Of a stretch of 64,000 nt of DNA, positions 45,125 to 54,888 are shown piece after piece. The notes beneath the pieces are model-generated. The model saw only the letters and a list, made by a program, of their open reading frames with translations, was not told the DNA's origin and ran no database searches. Source of the DNA: Rhizobium giardinii bv. giardinii H152 (GTDB lineage: Bacteria; Pseudomonadota; Alphaproteobacteria; Rhizobiales; Rhizobiaceae). The position numbers and the translations under genes were made by a program. Each line of letters begins with the position of its first letter. The first letter of the stretch is position 1. The stretch covers positions 1 through 64,000 of the forward strand of contig NZ_KB902613.1 of NCBI RefSeq assembly GCF_000379605.1. Direction: 5' to 3'.

Positions 45125-45455
45125 GAAGATCCCCCGTGATCTGAGCGGCCTCAGCGCCGCCGGCGAACCATATTAGCTGCCGCCGATGCCCGCAACCGAA
45201 GAGGCGCCTCATCGATCGCGTCGACGCGTGCCTCGCGCGCCTTCACCGACAGAGATGGCGGATCGAAAATCTCCGACCACCAGGGTTAAGTAAAAGGAGG
45301 TGGAACCGGGTCCATTATTTGCGCGGCAGAATACTCTGGATCGAAAAAGCACCTCTTCGGGCTTATCGTCGCTCCGAATCTTGGTTCGCGATTCGTCTGC
45401 GCTGCCGCCGCCGGTCGCAACCGCTGGAAATGTCGCAAAGGAGAGGTGCGCGCAA
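45125..45455. other. Divergent intergenic region
   Basis: 331 bp between the cold-shock gene (minus) and the TPR-like gene (plus). It should contain both promoters and the cold-shock leader. I see no convincing -35/-10 pair or hairpin. Short frames here read as noise. Confidence 0.4.
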
Positions 45456-46475
45456 ATGGGCGGACCCGTTACATTCGAGATCGCCGGCGATGACGGCATC
45501 TTCGGCCATGGCGACGGATATGGCGCGATCGTCGACGAACTCGACGCCGCGCTCGATGGTCGCGAGAGCGGAAATCTCACTGAAGCCAGCTACCTTTCCG
45601 CCTTGCGGGGCATCGTCGAGCGTCATCCCCGTTTCATCGATGGTCATGCCCATCTCGGCTACGCTCTTCTCGAACAGGGAAAGCCGCAGGCTGCGTTGGA
45701 AGCCTGCCTGCACGGCCTGCAATTGGGCGAGAACGCCCTCCCTGCCGGCTTTGCGGGTAGGATCGAACGGAGTTTTCTCGTGAACCGGCCGTTCCTGCGG
45801 GCCGCCCATGGGGTCATGCTTTGTCGCCTGCATCTCGGACAGCGCAAAGAGGCGCTGACTCTGATGGAGAAGATGCTGGCGTGGAACCCCAGTGACAACC
45901 AGGGCATCCGCTTCCTGATCGGCTCGGAATACCTGCGGGCCGGCAAAACGGCGAAGGCATCTCGCGTCTTCAAAAATGAGGCCGATCAATACCCGCCTTA
46001 TCACTACGACATGGGACTGCTCCATTTCCTGGCAGGCAATCTGGTTGCCGCCGCCACCAGCCTGCGTCGCGGTTTTGCGGCGAATGGCTATGTTGCCGAA
46101 ATCTTGAGTGGAAACCCGGATCCGATGCCGCTTGCGATCTGGCACCATTCCAACTTGGCCGAGCCGGAGGTTGCGCATGACTATATCGAGCAGTGCGGCG
46201 ACCTGTGGCGAAAGACGGAGGGAGCCATCCCGTTCCTGCGCTGGCTGCATATGCACCCGAAAGTCATGGCGGAACGCGCGGCCGTGTTTGAGTGCCTGGA
46301 AGCCTTGCTCTGGGAGCAGAACGTCGATCGGCGCAGAATGCTGCTTGACCGCGAAGAAGCGGCGCTCGCCGCTATCGATGACCAGTTGTCGGCGGAAGTC
46401 GTGGTTGCGCGCGTCGATCGTCACGGTCGATCCGTCTCGCCATGGCTCTATCCGCAAACACGGCCACGGCTGTGA
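45456..46475 (+). CDS. TPR-like helical-repeat protein
   Basis: A 339-residue protein with tetratricopeptide-like helix pairs. Segments such as FIDGHAHLGYALLEQGKPQAAL, GVMLCRLHLGQRKEALTLMEK and IRFLIGSEYLRAGKTAKASRV follow the TPR pattern. No enzymatic motif is seen, so it probably works by binding proteins. The ATG at 45456 has GGAGAGG 9 nt upstream; the open frame extends further upstream, but its codons read poorly. No signal peptide is visible. Its neighbours give no functional clue. Confidence 0.72.
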   Translation: MGGPVTFEIAGDDGIFGHGDGYGAIVDELDAALDGRESGNLTEASYLSALRGIVERHPRFIDGHAHLGYALLEQGKPQAALEACLHGLQLGENALPAGFAGRIERSFLVNRPFLRAAHGVMLCRLHLGQRKEALTLMEKMLAWNPSDNQGIRFLIGSEYLRAGKTAKASRVFKNEADQYPPYHYDMGLLHFLAGNLVAAATSLRRGFAANGYVAEILSGNPDPMPLAIWHHSNLAEPEVAHDYIEQCGDLWRKTEGAIPFLRWLHMHPKVMAERAAVFECLEALLWEQNVDRRRMLLDREEAALAAIDDQLSAEVVVARVDRHGRSVSPWLYPQTRPRL

Positions 46476-47120
46476 AAGATCGGGTCGGAGCCCAGCTTCG
46501 CTTGCAGCCCTCGCGGAGGTTACCAAAGTGACACGCAAGATCGGGTCAGCGCGAACGCAATACTTGTCGCGCAGATCCCTGTGATCGCATGCAACGCGTA
46601 AATGGCGGGTGAACGAGCGGCCTCCACTATTCCGTCAAAGCGATCTTGCGAGATGCGGCGCAACGCTTGGCCGCTCGCGCGCCAGCGCGAGGGGCAGCCG
46701 GCGAGTTCGTCCACTGGGCGAAAGTGGCGGCGGAGGTTGCCCGGATCAGCCCGCGACCGGAGATGGATTTCGTGACGGTCGCGGCGATCGCCAACGAGGA
46801 ACTCGGGGACGGCAGGACAAAGCGAGATCGCGCCTGACATGCCAGCTGGATCCAGGTTCATGAGGAGGCGGGCGAAGGGCGGGGTTTTGCGAGGCGGATC
46901 GTTCCGCTGAAGGCGTGGGTCCATCAGAAAGCAGTCCAATCCCGCTCTCTTGTGATGGCTTCCTGGTCCGGTTCCGGATCTTCCACGATCAACCCGCTGA
47001 CGGGGTCGGCTAGCCAAGCTGCCGCCGCTCGACTTCGCCTTCGCGGTGATCGCGACCGGGCCCCGGCCCTTCGAAGGAGCCATCGAGCGGGATCGGCCCG
47101 CTCCGAAGATGGAGCCTTCA
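46476..47120. other. Gene-poor stretch with fragments
   Basis: About 645 bp with no full gene. It includes the open frame at 46613-46837. On the minus strand a short frame ends LADPVSGLIVEDPEPDQEAI and may be another fragment. It marks the boundary to the plasmid-type genes that follow. Confidence 0.45.
46613..46837 (+). pseudogene. Open frame without a start, possible gene fragment
   Basis: About 74 codons of plausible coding sequence, including AAQRLAARAPARGAAGEF and VHWAKVAAEVARISPRPEMD, ending at a stop at 46835-46837. There is no ATG; a TTG at 46646 is the first possible start. I do not recognise the family. It could be the rest of a truncated gene or a small non-ATG protein. Confidence 0.3.
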
Positions 47121-47303
47121 ATGTCTGATCTTGTCATTGCGCAAAACCACGCTTTCCAGCTCGCCCGCACCCTGATGGTCCCCGTCACGCTGTTTCGCTC
47201 CGGCGACCAGTCATACTCCGTCCTTCCGTCCGACGAACTCGAAGACGGCGAAGTCGAGACGGTTGCCGAGTACGATCCCTTCCAGTTCGGGCCGGCTCAT
47301 TGA
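47121..47303 (+). CDS. Small conserved-looking protein, 60 residues
   Basis: Begins MSDLVIAQNHAFQLARTLMV and ends acidic (ELEDGEVETVAEYDP). The ATG has GGAG 6 nt upstream. It opens the run of plasmid-type genes. No motif is recognised. A hairpin overlapping its stop probably terminates the message. Confidence 0.65.
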   Translation: MSDLVIAQNHAFQLARTLMVPVTLFRSGDQSYSVLPSDELEDGEVETVAEYDPFQFGPAH

Positions 47304-47325
47304 GCCGGCCTTGTGCCTTTTGGTG
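47290..47325 (+). terminator. Hairpin at the end of the 60-residue gene
   Basis: GGCCGGCTC and GAGCCGGCC pair with a 3-nt loop over the stop codon; a moderately T-rich stretch (TTGTGCCTTTT) follows. Likely a terminator or a processing/stability hairpin. Confidence 0.5.
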
Positions 47326-47523
47326 CCGCTTGCGAGCGGCAGGCGGCAAGGGAAGCTTCGCCGCGGCCGTTACGGGATGGCTGGCGCAAGGTGCAAATTG
47401 GCACGTTGCCAGCCGCGCCCTTGCCCCCTTTGCTCTTCGCGGGCCGCCCGGATGATGGGCTCGCCTGGTGCGGGAAGGAAAGCTGAAGGAAGGGCGGGCG
47501 CCTGCGGCGCGCGAAGGAAAGAA

Positions 47524-48483
47524 ATGGAACAGAATGAATTGAATGACCTGCGCGGGCGGGTGTCCTGTGCGGCGGCGCTGGAAGGCGCCGGCTACGCCAT
47601 TGACATCAAGGAGAGCACGCGACGGGCGGTCAAGTACCGGCGCGGCGCCGGGATCGTCATCGTGATCCATGAGGGCAAGGGCTGGTTCGATCCGCTCTCC
47701 GAGGCCAAAGGCGACGTATTCTCGCTGATGGGCCATCTGCACGGCGTCGGCTTCGTCGAGGCGAAGACGCTGGTCGCGCGTCTCGTTGGCTACGAGCCAC
47801 GGGAGCCGGTCTGGAACAGGCCGTTGCGGCCGAGCGAGCATGCTCGTGATATAGGCGAGCGCTGGCAAGCGCGCGCCAAGCCGTGGTCCTCCTCTGCAAC
47901 CTGGCGCTATCTGCGCGACGCGCGCTTCCTTCCGGACGCCGCTCTTCGCGCCGCCATCCGCCAGGACCTGCTGCGCGAAGGCCCCCGCGGCAGCATGTGG
48001 GCCGCGCATCTCAATGACCGGGGCCAAGTCACCGGCTGGGAGGAGCGTGGTCCCGATTGGCGCGGTTTTTCCACCGGCGGATCGAAGCTGCTTTTCAGGC
48101 TCGGACCGCGAGACGCCTTGCGGCTCTGTGTCACCGAGGCGGCGATCGACGCCATGAGCCTTGCCGCCCTCGAGGGCTTGCGGGATGGCAGCCTCTATCT
48201 CAGCACCGGCGGCGGCTGGTCGCCGGCAACCGAGGCGGCGGTGAGGGCGCTCGCGGCCCGGCCCGGCGCACAAATCGTCGCCGCCACCGACGCCAACGCC
48301 CAGGGCGAAGCCTTTGCGGGCCGTTTGCGGGAGGTTGCCGAGAAGGAAGGGTGCGACTGGTTCCGGCTGAAGCCGCCGGCAAATGACTGGAACGATGCGC
48401 TCAGGGAGAAGGTGAGGAAAGAAAGAGGAAGAAGGGAGACAAGAGAAGGCCTGCCGCATGCCCGCCGGCCGCGTCAAGGGTGA
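47524..48483 (+). CDS. DUF3991 and TOPRIM domain protein
   Basis: A 319-residue protein typical of rhizobial plasmids. The N-terminal DUF3991-type region is visible (WFDPLSEAKGDVFSLMGHLHG) and the TOPRIM domain has LCVTEAAIDAMSLAALEG and QIVAATDANAQGEAFAGRL, giving the E...DxD metal site. TOPRIM proteins act in DNA priming or cleavage; this one may help plasmid or element replication. The ATG at 47524 follows GGAAAG; an upstream frame is not credible. The C-terminus is charged and probably disordered. Confidence 0.88.
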   Translation: MEQNELNDLRGRVSCAAALEGAGYAIDIKESTRRAVKYRRGAGIVIVIHEGKGWFDPLSEAKGDVFSLMGHLHGVGFVEAKTLVARLVGYEPREPVWNRPLRPSEHARDIGERWQARAKPWSSSATWRYLRDARFLPDAALRAAIRQDLLREGPRGSMWAAHLNDRGQVTGWEERGPDWRGFSTGGSKLLFRLGPRDALRLCVTEAAIDAMSLAALEGLRDGSLYLSTGGGWSPATEAAVRALAARPGAQIVAATDANAQGEAFAGRLREVAEKEGCDWFRLKPPANDWNDALREKVRKERGRRETREGLPHARRPRQG

Positions 48484-48627
48484 AGCTTCGCCCGGCCTTG
48501 CCGGCCCTTGACCCGGCCGGACGGAGAGGCGGCCGCGAAGGAGGGGTCCGGAAGGGCTGAAGAGACGATGGCGACACCGTGAAGGCGAGCCGCGCTCCGG
48601 CCCGGACAAGGCCAAAGGAGCCCGCTT

Positions 48628-49230
48628 ATGACCCTCTCTCCCATCCGCAAAATCTATCAGGGCATCGCCGATCGTCGGCAGATGTTCCGCATGTTCGACC
48701 GTCACGCCCAGCGCCCGAACCGGTGGCAGGGCGACGACGGCGCGCTTTACCGCGGCGAATGGTTCGAGATCGGCGAGGCCGAACACGATTATATGTTCGA
48801 GATCCTGCCGCCGCTCTTCATGCGCGGCGAGATGTTCGCCATGCGCGAGTTCCTCACCGGCTCGATCACCAGCATTTTCTTCACGCTCCGGATCGACGGC
48901 CGCATCCGGCATTTCCACGGCTACTGCGACCTCGCCGACAAGGGCTCGCCTGAACGCATGCGCGCCGCGATCGTCGAGCGCGAAACCCGTCCCGTGCGGG
49001 CGATGACGCGCGAAGAGCGCCTCGAGCACATCTGGTCGAGCACCCATGACAATTATCGCGGCTATGCCGGCGAACGATGGCCGGAACCCATGCGCGGGCA
49101 GCGCACCGTGATGCTCTATGGCGGTGCGGAAGGCACATTCCTGAAGCTTTTGGAGCAGCTCACGGCGTCAGAGATCGCGGCCAAGCTGCCGGTGCAATTG
49201 CGTGTCCTTCCCGACAGCATCGCGGCGTGA
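48628..49230 (+). CDS. DUF1419-type plasmid protein
   Basis: A 200-residue protein seen beside DUF3085 and methylase-helicase genes on rhizobial plasmids. It starts MTLSPIRKIYQGIADRRQM and has IGEAEHDYMFEILPPLFMRG mid-protein. The function is unknown; the context suggests an anti-restriction or maintenance cassette. The ATG has AAGGAG at good spacing. It ends 11 bp before the next gene. Confidence 0.78.
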   Translation: MTLSPIRKIYQGIADRRQMFRMFDRHAQRPNRWQGDDGALYRGEWFEIGEAEHDYMFEILPPLFMRGEMFAMREFLTGSITSIFFTLRIDGRIRHFHGYCDLADKGSPERMRAAIVERETRPVRAMTREERLEHIWSSTHDNYRGYAGERWPEPMRGQRTVMLYGGAEGTFLKLLEQLTASEIAAKLPVQLRVLPDSIAA

Positions 49231-49241
49231 GGGAGTGCGTC

Positions 49242-49640
49242 ATGTTCACTTTCTCACTGGCCGACGTCCGCGCCGTTCTTGCGCGCGGGCGGTTCGATGC
49301 CGCCGCCCATGGCGGGTTCCGGGTGCCCTACCAGGGCATTTCGCCCGAACGCCAGGGGATGGCCGGGCTTTGGCTGGTCGGCGACGAGGGCGTCTACGTG
49401 ATGGCAAACGGCCAGCTCGCCACGGGCGAGCGGCCGCTCGTCACTTACGCCGAGGAGTGCGATCCGAACACCAATCCGGATTGCTGGCACTACAAGCGGC
49501 GGTATTTCGGGGGCGACGACGGCGTCGAGTTCATCGACGCGGCCGAACTGGAAAAGCTCTTCGCCGCATCCCCCGATGCCACGCATCTCAGGATCGCAAT
49601 GGACGACACGTCGATGTCGCTCAACCTGATCCGCCAGTGA
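49242..49640 (+). CDS. DUF3085-type protein
   Basis: A 132-residue cytoplasmic protein beginning MFTFSLADVRAVLARGRF. Family stretches include GLWLVGDEGVYVMANG and CDPNTNPDCWHYKRRYFGGDDG. The function is unknown. The ATG at 49242 has GGGAG close upstream and follows the DUF1419 gene by 11 bp, so the two are co-transcribed. Confidence 0.8.
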   Translation: MFTFSLADVRAVLARGRFDAAAHGGFRVPYQGISPERQGMAGLWLVGDEGVYVMANGQLATGERPLVTYAEECDPNTNPDCWHYKRRYFGGDDGVEFIDAAELEKLFAASPDATHLRIAMDDTSMSLNLIRQ

Positions 49641-49749
49641 CCATCGGCCGCAAGGCGGCCCTTCCCACCCATCGCGCGACCGTCCCGCCCACCGCCGTCC
49701 CGGCGGGGAGCGACGGCGCGCGCGCTATCCAAGCACAGGAGATTTCCGC

Positions 49750-52700
49750 ATGTCGCATGACGATCCCTTCACCATCGACCTTTTCGGCACCAGTTCGCTT
49801 TCGTCCGGTCTCGGCGTGACCGCCTTCGCCGGCAACTTCGAGACCGGTCCCGAAGACGACGATCCCGATCCGACGACGCCCGCGCCAGCCGTCCCGGCGG
49901 CGAGACCGCGTGTCCGGCCGAGCCCGGAGGTCGGCCGTGGCGACAACTTCCATCTCGACCGAGATCGTGGCCTCGCCCGCGGCTGGAAAGAACGAGCGCG
50001 CGACAATATCGCTGCGATCCGGCTTGCCGCCGACATCGAAGCCGAGGAACGTCCGGCGACGCGCGAGGAGCAGGCGAAACTGATCCGCTTCATCGGTTTC
50101 GGCGCGTCCGACCTTGCCAACGGCGTCTTCCGCCGCCCGGGCGAGGTCGACTTCCGCAAAGGCTGGGACGAGATCGGCTCCGAACTGGAGGATGCCGTCG
50201 CCGAGGCGGATCATGCCTCGCTCTCCCGCTGTATCCAATATGCCCACTTCACCCCGGAGTTTATCGTCCGGGCGATCTGGTCGGGCCTGCAGCGCCTCGG
50301 CTGGCGCGGCGGCCGCGTGCTGGAGCCGGGCGTTGGCACGGGGCTGTTTCCGGCGTTGATGCCGGAGCCATTGCGCGATGTGTCCCATGTCACCGGAATC
50401 GAACTCGATCCGGTCACCGCGCGCATCGCCCGGCTGTTGCAGCCGCGGGCGCGGATCGTCACCGGCGATTTCGCGCGCACGGAACTGGCGGCGAGTTTCG
50501 ACCTTGCCATCGGCAATCCGCCTTTCTCTGATCGCACGATGCGATCGGACCGCGCCTACCGGTCGCTTGGACTGCGGCTGCACGATTATTTCATCGCCCG
50601 CTCGATCGATCTCCTCAAGGCCGGGGCGCTCGCCGCTTTCGTCACCTCCCATGGCACGCTGGACAAGGCCGACGGCACAGCCCGCAAGCGCAAGGTCGCT
50701 GAACCGGCAAGCGATCTCTCCTGGCTCGACCTCGAGGAGGTTCGGGCGGCCACAGAGGACGAAGGCGCGATCCGTGTGAACCGCTGGTTCGCGCGCCATC
50801 CAGATTTCGTGCTCGGCCTGCATCACCTCACCTCCGGACCTTTCGGCGAGACCTACACCTGCTTGCCCCGCGGGGGCACCGATCTCGACGCCGCGCTGGA
50901 TGCCGTGATCCGCCTTCTTCCGGAAGCCCTTTACGACGGCGAGCCGGCCCCGGTCGATTTCGATCTGGAGGACAACGATCGCGTCGTCGACCTGCCAAAC
51001 GACCGCCATGTGCGTGAGGGTAGTTTCTTCTTCGACAGCGCCCGCGGACTGATGCAGGTCATCGACGGTGAGCCGGTCGCGGTTCATATCCGCAAGGGGC
51101 GCAGCGCCGACGGCATCCCCGAGAAGCACATCCGCATCATCCGCAAGTTGATCCCGATCCGCGACGCCGTGCGCGAAGTGCTGAAATGCCAGGAACTCGA
51201 TCGTCCCTGGAAGGAGGCGCAGGTGCGCTTGCGCATCGCCTGGTCGAGCTTCGTGCGCGATTTCGGGCCGATCAACCACACCAAGGTTGCGATCGCGGAG
51301 GATTTGGGTCGCGATGGCGACGGCGAGGTTCGGGAAACCCATCGCCGCCCCAATCTTCAGCCCTTCCTTGACGATCCCGATTGCTGGCTGGTCGCCTCGA
51401 TCGAAGATTACGACCTCGAGACCGACACGGCCAGGCCTGGCCCGATCTTTTCCGAGCGCGTCATCGCACCGCCCGCGCCGCCTGTCATCACCTCGGCCGC
51501 CGACGCGCTTGCCGTCGTGCTCAACGAACGCGGCCATGTCGATCTCGACCATATCGCCGAGCTCCTCCATCGCGACGTCGGCGCGGTCATCGACGAACTG
51601 GGCGAGGCGATCTTCCAGGACCCGGCCGACGGGTCATGGCAGACCGCGGACGCCTATCTCTCCGGCCATGTCCGCGACAAGCTGAAGGTGGCGGAAGCCG
51701 CCGCCGCACTTGACCCGAAATTCCAGCGCAATGTCCGGGCGCTGGCCGAAGTGCAGCCGGCCGACCTTCGCCCCTCGGAGATCACGGCGCGTCTCGGCAG
51801 CCCCTGGATCCCGGCTTGCGACGTCGTCGCCTTCGTGCACGAGACAATGGGGGCCGAGATCCGCATTCACCACATGCCGGAGCTTGCCTCCTGGACGGTG
51901 GAAGCGCGGGCATTGGGATGGATGGCTGCCGGCACGTCGGAATGGGGCACCGATCGCCGCCACGCCGGCGAACTGCTCGCCGATGCGCTGAACAGCCGCG
52001 TGCCGCAGATCTTCGACACGATCAAAGAGGAGATGAGCGAACGGCGGGTGCTCAATGTCGTCGACACGGAAGCGGCGAAGGAGAAGCTCACGAAGATCAA
52101 GACCGCCTTCCAGAGCTGGGTTTGGTCCGATCCCGATCGCACCGACCGGCTGGCGCGGGTCTATAACGATCGCTTCAACAATATCGCGCCCAGAAAATTC
52201 GACGGCGCGCATCTGAAGTTGCCGGGCGCCTCCGCGGCCTTCACGCTCTACCCGCACCAGAAACGCGGCATCTGGCGCATCATTGCTTCCGGCACGACCT
52301 ATCTGGCGCATGCCGTCGGCGCCGGCAAGACGATGACCATGGCGGCGAGCGTCATGGAGCAGCGCCGTCTCGGTCTGATCGCCAAGGCGATGCTGGTCGT
52401 CCCCGGCCATTGCCTGGCGCAGGCAGCCCGCGAATTCCTCGCGCTCTATCCGAACGCCCGAATCCTTGTCGCCGACGAAACCAACTTCAGCAAGGACAAG
52501 CGCCAGCGATTCCTGTCGCGCGCGGCAACCGCCACCTGGGACGCCATCATCATCACGCACTCGGCGTTCCGGTTTATCGGCATTCCCTCGGCCTTCGAGC
52601 AACAGATGATCCACGACGAGCTCGAGCTCTTTGAGACCTTGCTGACGAAGGTGGAGAGCGAAGACCGGGTTTCGCGCAAACGGCTCGAGCGGTTGAAGGA

Positions 52701-54732
52701 GGGCCTGCAGGAGCGGCTCGAAGCGCTCTCGACCCGCAAGGACGATCTCCTGACCATCGCCGAAATTGGCGTCGACCAGATCATCGTCGACGAGGCGCAG
52801 GAGTTCCGCAAACTCTCCTTCGCCACCAACATGTCGACGCTCAAGGGCGTCGATCCGAACGGCTCACAGCGCGCCTGGGACCTCTATGTCAAATCCCGCT
52901 TCATCGAGACAAAGAATCCGGGTCGGGCGCTGGTGCTGGCGTCGGGCACGCCGATCACCAACACGCTCGGCGAGATGTTCACCGTGCAGCGGCTGATGGA
53001 CCATGCGGCGCTGATGGAGCGTGGGCTGCATGAATTCGACGCCTGGGCTTCGACCTTCGGCGACACCACGACGGAGCTCGAACTGCAACCGTCCGGCAAG
53101 TACAAGCCGGTGTCGCGCTTCGCGAGCTTCGTCAACGTCCCCGAGCTGATCGCCATGTTCCGCTCGTTCGCCGATGTGGTGATGCCAGAGGATCTGCGCC
53201 GATATGTGAAGGTGCCTGACATCTCGACCGGCAAGCGCCAGATCGTCACCGCCAAGCCGACGACGACCTTCAAGCGCTATCAGACGGTGCTCGACGCCCG
53301 TATCAAGGCGATCGAGGAGCGCGACCGGCCGCCCGAGCCCGGCGACGACATCCTGCTTTCGGTCATCACCGATGGACGGCATGCGGCAATCGACCTGCGC
53401 CTGGTCGATGCCGACACCGACAATGAGCCGGACAACAAGCTCAACAGCCTGATCGCCAACGCGCTGAGGATATGGAAGGAGACCGCTCAAAACACCTATG
53501 TCCGCCCGGACGGCAAGGTGTTCGATCTCCCCGGCGCTGCGCAGATGATCTTTTCCGACCTCGGCACGATCAGCGTCGAGAAGACGAGGGGCTTCTCGGC
53601 CTATCGCTGGGTCCGCGACGAACTGATCCGTATGGGCGTGCCGGCCTCCGAAATCGCATTCATGCAGGATTATCGCAAGGCCGAGGCCAAGCAGCGGCTG
53701 TTCGGCGACGTTCGTGCGGGAAAAATCCGCTTCCTGATCGGCTCTTCCGACACGATGGGCACCGGCGTCAACGCTCAGCTGAGGCTGAAGGCGCTGCATC
53801 ACCTCGATGTGCCCTGGCTCCCCTCGCAGATCGAGCAGCGCGAAGGCCGCATCGTCCGACAGGGCAACCAGAACGACGAGGTCGACATCTTCGCCTACGC
53901 TACCGAAGGCTCGCTCGACGCCACCATGTGGCAAAACAACGAGCGCAAGGCCCGCTTCATCGCCGCCGCCCTTTCCGGCGACACCTCGATCCGCCGGCTC
54001 GAGGACCTCGGCGAGGGGCAGGCGAACCAGTTCGCGATGGCGAAAGCGATTGCGTCGGGCGATCAGCGGCTGATGCAGAAGGCTGGGCTCGAAGCCGATA
54101 TCGCCCGGCTCGAACGGCTGCGCGCCGCCCATGAGGACGATCAGTTCGCCATCCGCAGGCAGATCCGCGATGCCGAGCATGACATCGAGTACGCGACCCG
54201 GCGCATCGGCGAGATCGGCCAGGACATCGGACGTCTCGTGCCAACTGGGGGCGAGGCGTTTGGCATGACGGTTACGGGAGAACTCTTTTCCGAACGCAAA
54301 CCAGCGGGCACGGCGCTGATGAAGGAAATCCTCACCCTCGTCCAACTGCAGCACGAGGGTGAGGTCGTCATTGCCGCGATCGGCGGGTTCGATCTCGCCT
54401 ACGGCGGCAAGCGTTTCGGGAAGGATGGCTACCGCTATCAGACGATGCTGCAGCGAACCGGCGCCGATCACGAGATCGATCTCGCCGTCACCGTCACTTC
54501 GCTTGGGGCCATCTCACGACTCGAGCACGCAGTCGACGGCTTCGAGGACCAGCGGGAGCGGTTTCGTCAGCGGCTGGAGGATGCCCGCCGTCGGCTCGCC
54601 TCCTACCAGTCGCGGCAGGGCGGTTCCTTCGCCTTTGCTGACGAGCTGGCCGAGAAACGCCGGCAACTCGCGGAAGTCGAGGCGGCGCTCGCTGACGATC
54701 TCGATCGTGCCGGCGAACGCAAGGTCGCTTGA
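49750..54732 (+). CDS. Giant DNA methyltransferase-helicase fusion
   Basis: A 1660-residue cytoplasmic protein. The N-terminal half is an adenine-type methyltransferase: VLEPGVGTGLFPAL as the SAM-binding motif and AIGNPPFSDR (about 253-262) as the catalytic NPPF. The C-terminal half is an SNF2-like helicase with HAVGAGKTMTMA (about 853-864), IIVDEAQEFR (about 1011), SGTPITNTLGEMF and QREGRIVRQGN (about 1362). Long helical coiled regions end the protein. Such genes are common on rhizobial plasmids and may protect incoming DNA from restriction. The ATG follows AGGAG; it is part of the DUF1419-DUF3085 run. A fragment of a second copy lies near 60.7 kb. Confidence 0.9.
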   Translation: MSHDDPFTIDLFGTSSLSSGLGVTAFAGNFETGPEDDDPDPTTPAPAVPAARPRVRPSPEVGRGDNFHLDRDRGLARGWKERARDNIAAIRLAADIEAEERPATREEQAKLIRFIGFGASDLANGVFRRPGEVDFRKGWDEIGSELEDAVAEADHASLSRCIQYAHFTPEFIVRAIWSGLQRLGWRGGRVLEPGVGTGLFPALMPEPLRDVSHVTGIELDPVTARIARLLQPRARIVTGDFARTELAASFDLAIGNPPFSDRTMRSDRAYRSLGLRLHDYFIARSIDLLKAGALAAFVTSHGTLDKADGTARKRKVAEPASDLSWLDLEEVRAATEDEGAIRVNRWFARHPDFVLGLHHLTSGPFGETYTCLPRGGTDLDAALDAVIRLLPEALYDGEPAPVDFDLEDNDRVVDLPNDRHVREGSFFFDSARGLMQVIDGEPVAVHIRKGRSADGIPEKHIRIIRKLIPIRDAVREVLKCQELDRPWKEAQVRLRIAWSSFVRDFGPINHTKVAIAEDLGRDGDGEVRETHRRPNLQPFLDDPDCWLVASIEDYDLETDTARPGPIFSERVIAPPAPPVITSAADALAVVLNERGHVDLDHIAELLHRDVGAVIDELGEAIFQDPADGSWQTADAYLSGHVRDKLKVAEAAAALDPKFQRNVRALAEVQPADLRPSEITARLGSPWIPACDVVAFVHETMGAEIRIHHMPELASWTVEARALGWMAAGTSEWGTDRRHAGELLADALNSRVPQIFDTIKEEMSERRVLNVVDTEAAKEKLTKIKTAFQSWVWSDPDRTDRLARVYNDRFNNIAPRKFDGAHLKLPGASAAFTLYPHQKRGIWRIIASGTTYLAHAVGAGKTMTMAASVMEQRRLGLIAKAMLVVPGHCLAQAAREFLALYPNARILVADETNFSKDKRQRFLSRAATATWDAIIITHSAFRFIGIPSAFEQQMIHDELELFETLLTKVESEDRVSRKRLERLKEGLQERLEALSTRKDDLLTIAEIGVDQIIVDEAQEFRKLSFATNMSTLKGVDPNGSQRAWDLYVKSRFIETKNPGRALVLASGTPITNTLGEMFTVQRLMDHAALMERGLHEFDAWASTFGDTTTELELQPSGKYKPVSRFASFVNVPELIAMFRSFADVVMPEDLRRYVKVPDISTGKRQIVTAKPTTTFKRYQTVLDARIKAIEERDRPPEPGDDILLSVITDGRHAAIDLRLVDADTDNEPDNKLNSLIANALRIWKETAQNTYVRPDGKVFDLPGAAQMIFSDLGTISVEKTRGFSAYRWVRDELIRMGVPASEIAFMQDYRKAEAKQRLFGDVRAGKIRFLIGSSDTMGTGVNAQLRLKALHHLDVPWLPSQIEQREGRIVRQGNQNDEVDIFAYATEGSLDATMWQNNERKARFIAAALSGDTSIRRLEDLGEGQANQFAMAKAIASGDQRLMQKAGLEADIARLERLRAAHEDDQFAIRRQIRDAEHDIEYATRRIGEIGQDIGRLVPTGGEAFGMTVTGELFSERKPAGTALMKEILTLVQLQHEGEVVIAAIGGFDLAYGGKRFGKDGYRYQTMLQRTGADHEIDLAVTVTSLGAISRLEHAVDGFEDQRERFRQRLEDARRRLASYQSRQGGSFAFADELAEKRRQLAEVEAALADDLDRAGERKVA

Positions 54733-54829
54733 GCTCCCGTGTGTTCGGACGGACAAGCGACATGCGGCGTCTCGCTTTCCCTGCAGGCGCCTTAAGAGAA
54801 TTTCAGTCCCCGCCAATTGGGGGCGCCTG

Positions 54830-54872
54830 TTGAAATGTCCACGCGTACAATATATATTCCGATCCATCGGAA
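54830..54872 (+). promoter_or_regulatory. Promoter and operator of the DUF433/toxin pair
   Basis: TTGAAA at 54830-54835 and TATATT at 54853-54858 with a 17-bp spacer form a near-ideal promoter. A perfect inverted repeat TTCCGAT-CC-ATCGGAA (54857-54872) covers the expected start of transcription, as in autoregulated toxin-antitoxin operons. Further upstream CAGGCGCC and GGCGCCTG (54784 and 54822) form a wider repeat. Confidence 0.62.
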
Positions 54873-54888
54873 GAATTAGGAGCGTGTC

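Noticed and set aside
47185-49047. 620-residue minus-strand ORF
   Set aside because: Antisense to the TOPRIM and DUF1419 genes, arginine-rich and without motifs.
49621-51570. 649-residue minus-strand ORF
   Set aside because: Antisense to the methylase half of the giant gene; the sense frame has SAM and NPPF motifs.
52864-54471. 535-residue minus-strand ORF
   Set aside because: Antisense to the helicase half of the giant gene.
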